DNA of 64,000 nt. Source: Pedobacter sp. BMA (GTDB lineage Bacteria; Bacteroidota; Bacteroidia; Sphingobacteriales; Sphingobacteriaceae). Shown here one piece after another: positions 54,511-63,239 of this stretch. The stretch spans positions 1 to 64,000 of the forward strand of contig NZ_LECU01000012.1 of the NCBI RefSeq assembly GCF_001027745.1, read 5' to 3'. Made by a program: the position numbers and the translations under genes. Below the pieces are notes generated by a model, which saw nothing but the letters and a program-made list of their open reading frames with translations, did not search any database and had not been told where the DNA came from. Numbering within the stretch: position 1 is the first letter of the stretch; every line of letters begins with the position of its first letter.

Positions 54511-56001
54511 CTAATTATAACCCGGATTTTGGGTGTATAAGCCTGGAACGGTTTGCAGTTCACTTGCCGGAACCGGATAGATCACATAATTGGCTACAAT
54601 GGGATTTATCTTAGTGATGGCATCAGCTGTTCTCCAGGTATTCATCTGCGTTACTGCCAGTCCTGATCTTACCAGGTCGTTCCATCTCAGTCCTTCACCT
54701 AAAAACTCCCTTTGCCGCTCCTGCATCAGGGTTTCGATGGTAACATTGGATATATTGCCTATACCCGCCCTTGCTCTCACACGATTTACAATAGCATCCA
54801 CATCGGCCTGTGTTCCGGCAGTACCATGTAAAATACATTCGGCTTTCATCATTAAAATATCGGTATAGCGCAACACAATAAAATTAATCGGCCAGTCTTT
54901 TCCACTTGTACCTTTTTTCGAAATATCGATATATTTTTTGATAAAAGGGCCAACTGTGTAAGTTGTGGCTACATTAAAAGGGTAACGCAGGTCTGTTCCG
55001 CTTACCGTATTGGTGGTATAGGAAGTCACCAGACTTTTTGAAACCGGAAAAGTACTGGCCCCGTAGCCATTACCATAACTATTTGAAATTCCCTGCCCCG
55101 TCCAGTATGCTACTGGTACCAAATGTGATGGAAAACCGGCACCATTTAAACTTGAGGCAAACTGCACATCGAACACCACCTCGCTGTTATTTTCATTGGC
55201 GTAGGAAAAGATATTGGTGTAGCTGGTTCCAAAGCTGTAGGGGCTTCCCGTGATAATCTGATCAAATAATGCTGCTGCCTTTGTGTATTCGTTACTGTTT
55301 AGCCCCGGACCGTTAATGCTATAGGTAGGGCCTGATTTGGTGAGGTAAACCAAACCCAAAAGCCCTTTGGCGGCATAAGACGTTGGCCGCCCCAAATCGG
55401 TACCGGTAAAGCTTGCAGGTAAATTGCTTGCTGCAAATTGCAGATCAGACTCGATGAGTGCATATACATCGGCAACGGGACTGCGTGGAATTGTGGCCAC
55501 TTCAGCAGCGCTTTTTACAGTAGATATCAACGGCACTTGTCCAAAAGTACGCACCAGCGAGAAGTAATAAAATGCCCTGAGGAATTTAACCTCTGCCTGA
55601 TAGCGCGTTGCATTGGCCACTGTTAAAATACTTCCCTTACTTTCTAAGGCAGCTAAAACCGTATTGGCATTATAAATACCGTTGAAGTTGGCTTTCCATG
55701 CGGTTGAAATAAAACCTGTTGTAGCAATATCGGGTGTAAAGTTATTAATGCCGTCCCAGTCACGGTTACCGTCAGAGGTAGCGTTTAAGTTATCGCTGCG
55801 CATTTCACTTAACCATAGGGCCTGGCTTGGGTAATTGCTCAATTGCGAATACACACCATTTACGGCCTGCAGGAAATCGTTGTTATTGGTAAAGAAATTT
55901 TCAGTAGCCAGGCTTGATACCGGCAGTTGATCCAATTGTTTATCGCAGCTGCTCAATATGAGCAAGAGCGAAAAAAGACTTAAATATATTTTCGTTTTCA
56001 T
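54511..56001 (-). CDS. SusD/RagB family lipoprotein
   Basis: About 496 residues from the ATG giving MKTKIYLSLF; an ATG four codons earlier is possible. The lipobox is LSS-C. SusD-type features: LPVSSLATENFFTNNNDFLQAVNGVYSQL, AEVKFLRAFYYFSLVRTFGQVPLIS, IVLRYTDILMMKAECIL, ERQREFLGEGLRWNDLVRSG and IYPVPASELQTVPGLYTQNPGYN at the end. It binds glycan at the surface together with the SusC encoded just upstream. Confidence 0.96.
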   Translation of the reverse strand: MKTKIYLSLFSLLLILSSCDKQLDQLPVSSLATENFFTNNNDFLQAVNGVYSQLSNYPSQALWLSEMRSDNLNATSDGNRDWDGINNFTPDIATTGFISTAWKANFNGIYNANTVLAALESKGSILTVANATRYQAEVKFLRAFYYFSLVRTFGQVPLISTVKSAAEVATIPRSPVADVYALIESDLQFAASNLPASFTGTDLGRPTSYAAKGLLGLVYLTKSGPTYSINGPGLNSNEYTKAAALFDQIITGSPYSFGTSYTNIFSYANENNSEVVFDVQFASSLNGAGFPSHLVPVAYWTGQGISNSYGNGYGASTFPVSKSLVTSYTTNTVSGTDLRYPFNVATTYTVGPFIKKYIDISKKGTSGKDWPINFIVLRYTDILMMKAECILHGTAGTQADVDAIVNRVRARAGIGNISNVTIETLMQERQREFLGEGLRWNDLVRSGLAVTQMNTWRTADAITKINPIVANYVIYPVPASELQTVPGLYTQNPGYN

Positions 56002-56015
56002 TTCTGTAATCATTA

Positions 56016-59000
56016 TTAGAAACCAATGTTTAAACCAACTGAAGCTGTTTTACTCAATGGCAGTGAACCGTAATCGCCCGATATGGCATAACTGGTATCC
56101 CCACTCACGTTGGTGTTCTGCGCTTCGGGATTTGCACCTCCTTTATATTTATCGTGAGAGAAATAATTTTCGAGAGCGAGGTAAATTCGTGCCGAAGAAA
56201 TGAAAGGTGTTTTAATGAGTTTTTTAAGGTTGTAACCGAGGGTGATATTTTGCACTCGGAAGAAATCGGTTGAGTAAACCCAGTCTGATGTTACCTGCGG
56301 ATAGGTATAACTTGCTCCGAGTTTCCCTCTTGCTGCGCTGTAATCCTGGTTGGTGGTTGACCAGCGATCTCTCCACACACCTAAAACATTGGCCGTTGTG
56401 CTTCCCGAAAAGTCGATTGCCCTGCCCAGGTAAGAAAGGATTGAGCCTCCATGCTGGCCATATAACTGAATACCCAGGTCAAAGCCTTTGTATTTAAAGT
56501 TGTTTGACCATCCCCAGGTATATTTTGGTGTGGGCTGTCCGCCGATTACGCGATCTGCGGCAGTGATTTTTCCATCGCCGTTGCTGTCTACATATTTGGC
56601 GTCGCCCACAGTCTGACCGGTTACCTTGGCCACACCAGGGTTGGCGATATCTGCAGCAGTTAATATGCCATCTGTTTTGGTAATGTAATAACTGAATGCA
56701 GGCAAACCTTCTCTTAATAAATAAGGGGCGTTACTTCCGCTGTATGCTGAAGCAATCTGAATATCTGCATGTGTTGGGCCAAGATCTGTTACCTTGTTTT
56801 TATTGAAGGAAATATTCGCATTCATCGTCCACTGGAAATCGGGAGTTTTGATGTTTACGGTATTAAGGCTAAATTCCAAACCGGTATTTACTACCGCACC
56901 AATATTCTGGAGACTTGTACTAAAGCCACTTGCTGAAAGTACTGGCAGATTTAAAAGCAGGTCGGTGTTCTTTTTATGATAGGCATCAAAAGTGAAGTTA
57001 ATCCTGTTGGCTAATAAACTAAGATCCAGGCCTAAATCGTAAGTGCTGGAAGTTTCCCATTTTAAAGCTTTGTTTGCTAAACCGGAAACCACCTGTCCTG
57101 TTGCAGTTGTTGGCGTGTTTCCACCAAAAACATAATTGGAGCTAATCAGGGTACTGATGGCGTTATAATCGCCAATATTGTTGTTACCCGATTTACCCCA
57201 GCTCAGGCGAAGCTTCAGGTCGCTGATCGCTTTAACGTTTTTAAGAAAGGTTTCTTCTGAGATTTTCCATCCGGCAGATAGTGAAGGGAATGTACCCCAG
57301 CGGTTCTCTGAACCAAATTTAGATGATGCATCCCTTCTGATACTTCCTGAGAAAAGATATTTATCCTTATAAGAATACTGCAAGCGGCTATAGTATGAAA
57401 ACAGCGTATTATTCGATTCGGTAGAGGTGCCGGTTAAGGTTACCCCTGCTGAGTTTGCAATGGCATTACTTAAAGTTTTTACAATATCATTGGCAAAACC
57501 GCCGGCTGTTGCCAAACTTGCGCCTTCCAGGTGAACAATGTTATAGGATACCCCTGCAAGCGCAGTAAGCTTGTGGTTTTCGGCAAAGGTTTTGGTATAG
57601 CTTAAGGTGTTTTCATTCAGGAAATTCTGTTTTTTGTTTACAATATAAGCTCCGGTTGAATATAATCCCGGACTGGAGGCCAGGCTTGAAGCGGCACCTA
57701 CGGTTACCTGATCAGATTTGTATTGCGAGTTATTGCGGTCGATATTATCATAATTTAAGGTCGACTTTAGCGACAGCCCATCGATGATCTGATATTCACC
57801 ATAAACGGATGTTAATAACCTGGAGGTTTTAATGGTATTGATTGCGGTTTCCAGATAAGCGTAAGGACTAATTAGCCTCGGGCTTGCCCAGGTATAGGTA
57901 CTGTTGCCATAAGCTCCGGTATTTAGCCCCACTGAACTTTCAACTATAGGAACCATTTGAAGGGCATTCATTAACTGATTGTCTTTTCCTTCTCCCGGGG
58001 CTGCGTTGTTTACAGAATAAGAGGGCGCCAGGTTAAGTCCGAATTTGAGTTTTTTACTGGCATTGGCCTCTATGTTGGCTCTTAAACCATAATTTTTATA
58101 GTTGGAATTGATAAGTATTCCGTTTTGATTCAGGTGGTTGGCTGAGATAAAATAGTGGACATTTTCCGAGCCTCCGCTTGCCGAAACTTCATAGTTCTGA
58201 TATGGGGCATTCTGATAAATGGCATCCTGCCAGTCTACATAATCCAGGCCGGGATGACCTTCCTGGGCCCAGCGTGGATCGGTCATGTAACTGGTATTGA
58301 TTGTACCTGCGGCAAGTCCGAGGATAGCCGCTCTCTGTGCATTGGTTTGCGATGCTGTTCTGCCGGTGCCCGAAGCTACCCAGGCTGCGTTTGCCAGTTG
58401 TGTAGCCTGGGCTACCCATTCGTCTGCACTTAGCATATCTACTTTTCTAGATACACTGGCAATACCGGCATTGGCATTTACACTGATTTTTGCGCTTCCG
58501 GTAAGCCCTTTTTTGGTAGTGATAATTACCACTCCGTTTGCTGCCCGAGAACCATAAATGGCACCTGCGGCAGCATCTTTAAGCACCTGAACGCTTTCAA
58601 TGTCGTTAGGATTAAGGTTATCAAGGGGACTATTGGTAATACCACCTCCCGAATTCTGGCTGGCGATGTCTAACGGGAAACCATCAAGCACATAAAGTGG
58701 TTCATTTCCGGCAGTGATAGATCCCGCACCACGCACCTGAATGCTGAGTGCTGCGCCAGGCATCCCACTTTGCTGCCTTACCTGTACGCCCGACATCTGG
58801 CCGATGAGTGCCTGTTCTACTCTGGCAATAGGTTTTTCTTCAACGGCTTTGGCATCGAAACTAGCTACCGAACCCAGTACATTTCCCTTTTTCTGAGTAG
58901 CATAACCTACAACTACAAATTCCTGCAGGGAGTTGCTTTCTGGCTCCAGCTGAACTGTCAGTGTTTGTCCGGTATAAAGCACTTCTTTGGGTTTATAACC

Positions 59001-59360
59001 GATGTAGGTAAACTGCAAAGTGGCAGCATTCTGTTCTGTAAGCAACCTGAAATCACCATTATTGTCGGTAGATACCGCTTGCTTAGTGCCTTTTATTCTG
59101 ACACTTACGCCTGCAAGTGGAAGCTTTTTCTCATCCACAACCTTTCCCTGTATGGTAATCGCGTTGATGGTTTTACGCTTTAAGGGAGGTAGTAAGTGGG
59201 TATGAAATGTATGATTGATTTCAGTATTATTTCCTTTAGCCAGTGCTGAGAACGAAGCCAATGAGGTTAACAGAAGAAATCCTGTTATTCCGGTCAGCAA
59301 AAAAGGTTTGTTCAATAATGAGCTTTGAGAGTCCTTCCAGGACTTTCCGCTGATTTTCAT
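56016..59360 (-). CDS. SusC/RagA family TonB-dependent transporter
   Basis: A 1114-residue outer-membrane importer. The N terminus has a hydrophobic export segment near residues 18-42, then a carboxypeptidase-D-like domain (ITIQGKVVDEKKLPLAGVSVRIKGTKQAVSTDNNGDF), the plug (VVGYATQKK, VRGAGSITAGNEPLYVLDGFP, VQVLKDAAAGAIYGSRAANGVVIITTKKG) and the barrel ending in SLPLSKTASVGLNIGF. It heads the sulfatase locus. No regulator of the SusR, HTCS or ECF type is adjacent, although a two-component system lies divergently about 530 bases upstream. Confidence 0.96.
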   Translation of the reverse strand: MKISGKSWKDSQSSLLNKPFLLTGITGFLLLTSLASFSALAKGNNTEINHTFHTHLLPPLKRKTINAITIQGKVVDEKKLPLAGVSVRIKGTKQAVSTDNNGDFRLLTEQNAATLQFTYIGYKPKEVLYTGQTLTVQLEPESNSLQEFVVVGYATQKKGNVLGSVASFDAKAVEEKPIARVEQALIGQMSGVQVRQQSGMPGAALSIQVRGAGSITAGNEPLYVLDGFPLDIASQNSGGGITNSPLDNLNPNDIESVQVLKDAAAGAIYGSRAANGVVIITTKKGLTGSAKISVNANAGIASVSRKVDMLSADEWVAQATQLANAAWVASGTGRTASQTNAQRAAILGLAAGTINTSYMTDPRWAQEGHPGLDYVDWQDAIYQNAPYQNYEVSASGGSENVHYFISANHLNQNGILINSNYKNYGLRANIEANASKKLKFGLNLAPSYSVNNAAPGEGKDNQLMNALQMVPIVESSVGLNTGAYGNSTYTWASPRLISPYAYLETAINTIKTSRLLTSVYGEYQIIDGLSLKSTLNYDNIDRNNSQYKSDQVTVGAASSLASSPGLYSTGAYIVNKKQNFLNENTLSYTKTFAENHKLTALAGVSYNIVHLEGASLATAGGFANDIVKTLSNAIANSAGVTLTGTSTESNNTLFSYYSRLQYSYKDKYLFSGSIRRDASSKFGSENRWGTFPSLSAGWKISEETFLKNVKAISDLKLRLSWGKSGNNNIGDYNAISTLISSNYVFGGNTPTTATGQVVSGLANKALKWETSSTYDLGLDLSLLANRINFTFDAYHKKNTDLLLNLPVLSASGFSTSLQNIGAVVNTGLEFSLNTVNIKTPDFQWTMNANISFNKNKVTDLGPTHADIQIASAYSGSNAPYLLREGLPAFSYYITKTDGILTAADIANPGVAKVTGQTVGDAKYVDSNGDGKITAADRVIGGQPTPKYTWGWSNNFKYKGFDLGIQLYGQHGGSILSYLGRAIDFSGSTTANVLGVWRDRWSTTNQDYSAARGKLGASYTYPQVTSDWVYSTDFFRVQNITLGYNLKKLIKTPFISSARIYLALENYFSHDKYKGGANPEAQNTNVSGDTSYAISGDYGSLPLSKTASVGLNIGF

Positions 59361-59687
59361 AATTATAATAGTTTGTGCTAATTATGATATGCTGAAGAGG
59401 ATATTTAAGTTGACAGTCTCCAGCAATTTTCATAAATTTAACAAGATTCATGGAATAGTTTGACCGGCGCGCAACGCCAATTGATAGCCGGTTAAATGTT
59501 TGTAATCGGAGGGAAAATGTATTCTATTTTCCCTTTTTTTATGTGTATTTATGTTTTGCTTTATATCCTCCTTTCTATTCTTCAACATCTAAAATTGAAG
59601 GGATTTCAATCGTGTTTTATCACACACGAGTATTTCTTTTTTAACGTTCTGAGAGTGGCGACAACAGCGGGCGTTGTTAGATAGTGT

Positions 59688-59695
59688 CAAATATA
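59688..59695 (-). promoter_or_regulatory. -7 box (TATATTTG), candidate promoter of the sulfatase-locus susC
   Basis: TATATTTG on the minus strand fits TAnnTTTG and overlaps one arm of an imperfect inverted repeat (59687-59715). It lies about 330 bases before susC, which would imply a long leader, so the assignment is tentative. Confidence 0.35.
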
Positions 59696-59849
59696 CATTA
59701 AGTCTATGTATTTGATAGAATATTTTTAAATGTTTTCGTAACATTTATTATAAAGTGCCTTTAATGGTATCTAATCCTCTTTATGAAACTTCTTTTTTAA
59801 TTCGGAAGGGCGTGTTAAGTTTTAAGCCCCTACGTTAATAGCCAATATT

Positions 59850-59866
59850 TTTAACTTCCTTTTAAG
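59850..59866 (+). promoter_or_regulatory. TTTAA direct repeats, 11-bp spacing, ahead of response regulator
   Basis: TTTAAC at 59850 and TTTAAG at 59861 are 11 bases apart, separated by a TTCC-containing spacer. The same pattern occurs ahead of the TolC gene. OmpR-type regulators bind such tandem sites. Confidence 0.5.
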
Positions 59867-59887
59867 ATTGGTTCCTTATTTTTGTTT

Positions 59888-60559
59888 ATGTTCAAAATCG
59901 GAGTGGCAGAAGATGATCCTAAAATTTCAGCACTTCTGAAGTCAGCTTTAGAAGAAAATGGGTACGAAGTACTATCGGCAGCAGATGGAATAAGTGCTTT
60001 ACAACTCTTTTCAGCTTCGGCCTTTAACCTGCTCATTATTGATGTTATGATGCCAGGCCTTAACGGCTTGCAGCTTTGCAAAAAAATCAGAACAACAGAT
60101 CAGCAAACACCAATACTGATGCTTACAGCCATGGGAAGCATTGAAGATAAGGTTACGGGCCTGGAAACCGGTGCTGACGATTACCTGGTTAAACCTTTCC
60201 ACCTGAGGGAGCTTCTGGCAAGGGTAAATGCGCTTTTAAGACGTCAGGCACAAAGTACAAACAGTCACCAGATTTGTTTTGAAGATTTATGCCTCAATAC
60301 AGAAAGTAAGGAAGTGAGCAGGGGCGGCATCGTTATTGAGCTTAGCGCAAAGGAATTTATCTTGCTTGAACTTTTCATGAAGAATCCAAACCGCCTGCTT
60401 TCGAGGCAGTTTATCGCTGAAAAAGCCTGGGATATCAATTTTGAAACCGGGACGAACGTGATTGACGTTTACATTAATTTTCTGAGAAAAAAAATTGAAA
60501 AAGGGTTTGACCGGAAGCTCATCCACACCAAAATAAACATGGGTTATATTTTAAAATAA
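59888..60559 (+). CDS. OmpR/PhoB-type response regulator
   Basis: About 223 residues from the ATG giving MFKIGVAEDD; a TTG two codons earlier is possible. The receiver domain has D9/D10 and the phospho-acceptor D52 in LLIIDVMMPGLNG, with the lysine in YLVKPF. Residues 125-223 are a winged helix of the OmpR type (ELSAKEFILLELFMKNPNRLLSRQFIAEKAW and TNVIDVYINFLRKKI). It is followed by its cognate kinase with no intervening base. It probably controls the efflux genes downstream, as CusR or CopR relatives do for metals. Confidence 0.93.
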   Translation: MFKIGVAEDDPKISALLKSALEENGYEVLSAADGISALQLFSASAFNLLIIDVMMPGLNGLQLCKKIRTTDQQTPILMLTAMGSIEDKVTGLETGADDYLVKPFHLRELLARVNALLRRQAQSTNSHQICFEDLCLNTESKEVSRGGIVIELSAKEFILLELFMKNPNRLLSRQFIAEKAWDINFETGTNVIDVYINFLRKKIEKGFDRKLIHTKINMGYILK

Positions 60560-61912
60560 ATGAAGATCAAAGACCGCATTGCACTTTACTTTACATTGAT
60601 TACTACCTCAATGCTTCTGGCTGTGCTTTGTGTCATCTACTTTACCTTCATGAAGTTTTTGCAGGCCGATTTTTTTGAACGGCTTACAGACCGCACTATG
60701 GTTACCGCAAAACTTTATTTAGAGGCTGATGAAATTAGCCGGGATGCCTTAAACACTGCAAGGCATAAATACCTGCAAAAATTAACTGGCGAGGTGACCC
60801 GGATTTACGATTATAAAAACAGGGCCACATTTATTGGCGATACAACCCAGTACTGGACAAAAGCGACCATAGAAAAGGTGAGGAAAAATGGCAACCTGAA
60901 GTACGTGGATGGCCAGCGACAAGTAGTTGGAATTTACTATAAAGATAATCAGGGCGACTTTGTAATCCTTGCCTCGGCTGATGATCAGGGATCGCATAAC
61001 CGTTTAAGCAAGCTGCTTAAAATTATGATTTTTGTATTTATTTTAATTTCGGCTATTGTGCTGGTATTAAGCAGATGGATAGCAGAGAAAATGCTCAAGC
61101 CACTCAAAAATCTGACTAATGAGGTGAAACAGATCGATGCAAGCAACATGGAAATGAGGCTGGGAAAATCCACAAATAAAGATGAAATTAACCTGATAGC
61201 CGAAAGTTTTAACCACCTGATGGATGAACTGGAACAGGCTTTTATTCTCCAGAAAAGCTTTGTTGCCAATGCTTCGCACGAGCTCAGAACTCCGGTAACC
61301 AGGCTGATGATGACAGCTGAACTTGCGCTTTCCAAAGACCGTGAGATAAACGCTTACCGGGAGGTACTTTCTTCTGTTCTTGAAGATGCCGAAAAGATGG
61401 AGCACATGATTAATGGCCTCCTGGCACTAGCTAAGATGGATCTTGAATTGATTAAATCACAAACATCCCCCATTTCACTAAGCGAAGTACTCAAAAAAAC
61501 CCAACAGGAATGGCAAACCGATAAAGGCCATCCCTTTGAACTCAATATAATACTAACGCATGATGAGGGGGCATATATCTCAGCAAACGAAATTCTGCTA
61601 CAGATTGCATTAGACAATATTATTTCTAACGCATTTAAATTTTCCAATGGCCGTCAGGTTGTCTGCTCGCTCCGGGAAAATAATCAGCACATCCAGATCA
61701 CCATCACAGATCAGGGTATTGGAATCCCAAAAGCAGAAAAAGATGAAATTTTTAAAGCCTTTTATACCCGAGCAGAGAAAGCCGGGCTAAAAGGTGAAGG
61801 AATGGGGCTGTATATGACAAAAAAAATTATTGAGCTATTTCATGGCAACATTGAAATATCGGATAACAAAGATACCGGATCAACCTTTACCCTAAAGTTC
61901 CCAAAGCTTTAA
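60560..61912 (+). CDS. sensor histidine kinase
   Basis: A 450-residue membrane kinase. Two membrane helices (residues 9-31 and 153-173) flank a periplasmic sensor domain of about 120 residues. HAMP follows (residues 174-230), then the HisKA site H240 in SFVANASHELRTPVTRL and the HATPase domain with N, G1 and G2 boxes (DNIISNAFKFSNG, ITDQGIGIPKAEKDEIFKAF, GEGMGLYMTKKI). The layout resembles CusS-type kinases. Its ATG directly follows the regulator's stop codon, so they are co-translated. The stimulus is not shown by sequence. Confidence 0.93.
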   Translation: MKIKDRIALYFTLITTSMLLAVLCVIYFTFMKFLQADFFERLTDRTMVTAKLYLEADEISRDALNTARHKYLQKLTGEVTRIYDYKNRATFIGDTTQYWTKATIEKVRKNGNLKYVDGQRQVVGIYYKDNQGDFVILASADDQGSHNRLSKLLKIMIFVFILISAIVLVLSRWIAEKMLKPLKNLTNEVKQIDASNMEMRLGKSTNKDEINLIAESFNHLMDELEQAFILQKSFVANASHELRTPVTRLMMTAELALSKDREINAYREVLSSVLEDAEKMEHMINGLLALAKMDLELIKSQTSPISLSEVLKKTQQEWQTDKGHPFELNIILTHDEGAYISANEILLQIALDNIISNAFKFSNGRQVVCSLRENNQHIQITITDQGIGIPKAEKDEIFKAFYTRAEKAGLKGEGMGLYMTKKIIELFHGNIEISDNKDTGSTFTLKFPKL

Positions 61913-61918
61913 CTCCCC

Positions 61919-61946
61919 TTTAATTCGGGTTTAATCCTCCTTTAAT
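61919..61946 (+). promoter_or_regulatory. three TTTAAT direct repeats, 11-bp spacing, ahead of TolC-like gene
   Basis: TTTAAT starts at 61919, 61930 and 61941, each 11 bases apart, in the 56-base gap before the outer membrane factor gene. It matches the pair ahead of the response regulator. Confidence 0.55.
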
Positions 61947-61968
61947 GTGGCTAAAATAGCTTTGCTAC

Positions 61969-63237
61969 ATGAGACGAATATGTTTTTTGCTGGTGGTGTT
62001 TTTGGCACTACAGTTTGGAAAAAGCCTTGCACAAACGGATACCCTACAACTAAATATCAAACAGGCTGAATATCTGTTCCGGAAACAGAATTATGATTTA
62101 CTGGCGAGTAATTTTCAGATCGACCAGGAAAGGGCGGACATCATCACCGCCAGATTGTGGGATAATCCTGAACTCGAACACGAGAATCTTTTTTACAACC
62201 ACGAAACCAAAAAATTCCTTCAAACCTCATATGAATACGGACAATTTTCCAGTTCAGTTGCACAGTTATTTAAACTTGCAGGTAAGCGGAATAAGAATAT
62301 TAAAATAGCGCAGTTTGGAGTTAAAATGGCCGAATTTGCCTACTTCGATCTGATCAGGACACTTAATTTTGAATTACACAACAATTTCTACAATGCTTAT
62401 TTTGCCCAACAGTCAGTAGCTGTTTATCAGCAACAAATCGCCGCCAGCACGCAGTTACTGAAGGCTTACGAAGTACAGCTGAAAACAGGCAATGTTGCGC
62501 TGAAAGAAGTAATCAGGATCAAAGCATTGTTAATTAATCTCAAAACAGAACTAATAGCTGTATTGAATGAACTTGAAGACAGTCAAAAAGATTTAAGATT
62601 AATTTGTGGATTAGCACCTTCAGGCGGTATTAAACTCATACTTCCAGCGCCAGAAAATAATCCACCGATTACCAGCCTCTCCTATCAGTCGTTAATCGAT
62701 TCTGCCCGGGTAAACCGCTCCGATTTAAAGCTTGCCCGCACTGATCTGGAATACCAGAAAATGAACCTTAAACTTCAGAAAGCCATGGCTATCCCCGATG
62801 TAGAACTCTCGCTGAGTTACGATCTTAAGGGTAATTATCCGGAAAAATATACCGGATTGGGCATAAAAATTCCTTTACCCCTTTTTAACCGCAATCAGGG
62901 AGAGATTAAAAAAGCGATGACCGGAATCGACGCTTCTGAAAACAATATCAGAAAACAGGAATCTATTCTGGAGAATGAAATATTCAACGTTTATAAAACT
63001 GTTTTCAGAAATGAAAAGCTCTGTAATGAAGTCGATCCATCGTTTAGTACTGATTTTGACAAGCTCATCAGCGCATTGATTAAAAACTTTAAAGACAGGA
63101 ACATCAACCTCATTGAATTTCTGGATTTATTCGATTCCTATAAAGAAAACACACTTCAACTCAACAAGCTTCAGCAAAACAGAATGAATGCCAGAGCTGA
63201 ACTCAATTTTGTAACCGGCACAAACATTTTCAAATAA
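61969..63237 (+). CDS. TolC-family outer membrane efflux protein
   Basis: A 422-residue protein with a signal peptide ending in SLAQ. It has the long coiled-coil helices of the outer membrane factor family (residues 95-210 and 290-400), the IKQAEYLFRKQNYDLLASNFQIDQERADIITARLWDNPEL start, and the repeat-like second half (DSARVNRSDLKLARTDLEYQKMNLKLQKA). It forms the outer-membrane tunnel of an RND efflux pump, of the CusC/CzcC kind. It is followed by the adaptor gene after two bases, so they are one operon. Confidence 0.92.
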   Translation: MRRICFLLVVFLALQFGKSLAQTDTLQLNIKQAEYLFRKQNYDLLASNFQIDQERADIITARLWDNPELEHENLFYNHETKKFLQTSYEYGQFSSSVAQLFKLAGKRNKNIKIAQFGVKMAEFAYFDLIRTLNFELHNNFYNAYFAQQSVAVYQQQIAASTQLLKAYEVQLKTGNVALKEVIRIKALLINLKTELIAVLNELEDSQKDLRLICGLAPSGGIKLILPAPENNPPITSLSYQSLIDSARVNRSDLKLARTDLEYQKMNLKLQKAMAIPDVELSLSYDLKGNYPEKYTGLGIKIPLPLFNRNQGEIKKAMTGIDASENNIRKQESILENEIFNVYKTVFRNEKLCNEVDPSFSTDFDKLISALIKNFKDRNINLIEFLDLFDSYKENTLQLNKLQQNRMNARAELNFVTGTNIFK

Positions 63238-63239
63238 AA

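Larger units (their letters stand above)
59361..59887. other. 527-base intergenic region between susC and the response regulator gene
   Basis: No gene is seen. The stretch is AT-rich and holds a candidate -7 box for susC at 59688-59695 and TTTAA repeats near 59850 ahead of the response regulator. A GC-rich hairpin lies at 59463-59487. Confidence 0.6.

Noticed and set aside
58155..58433. A 92-codon plus-strand frame opposite the second susC
   Set aside because: Antisense to a strong SusC gene; cysteine-rich and without any motif.
59496..59684. A 62-codon frame between susC and the regulator gene
   Set aside because: Hydrophobic but with no start context or family pattern; the region is better explained as regulatory.
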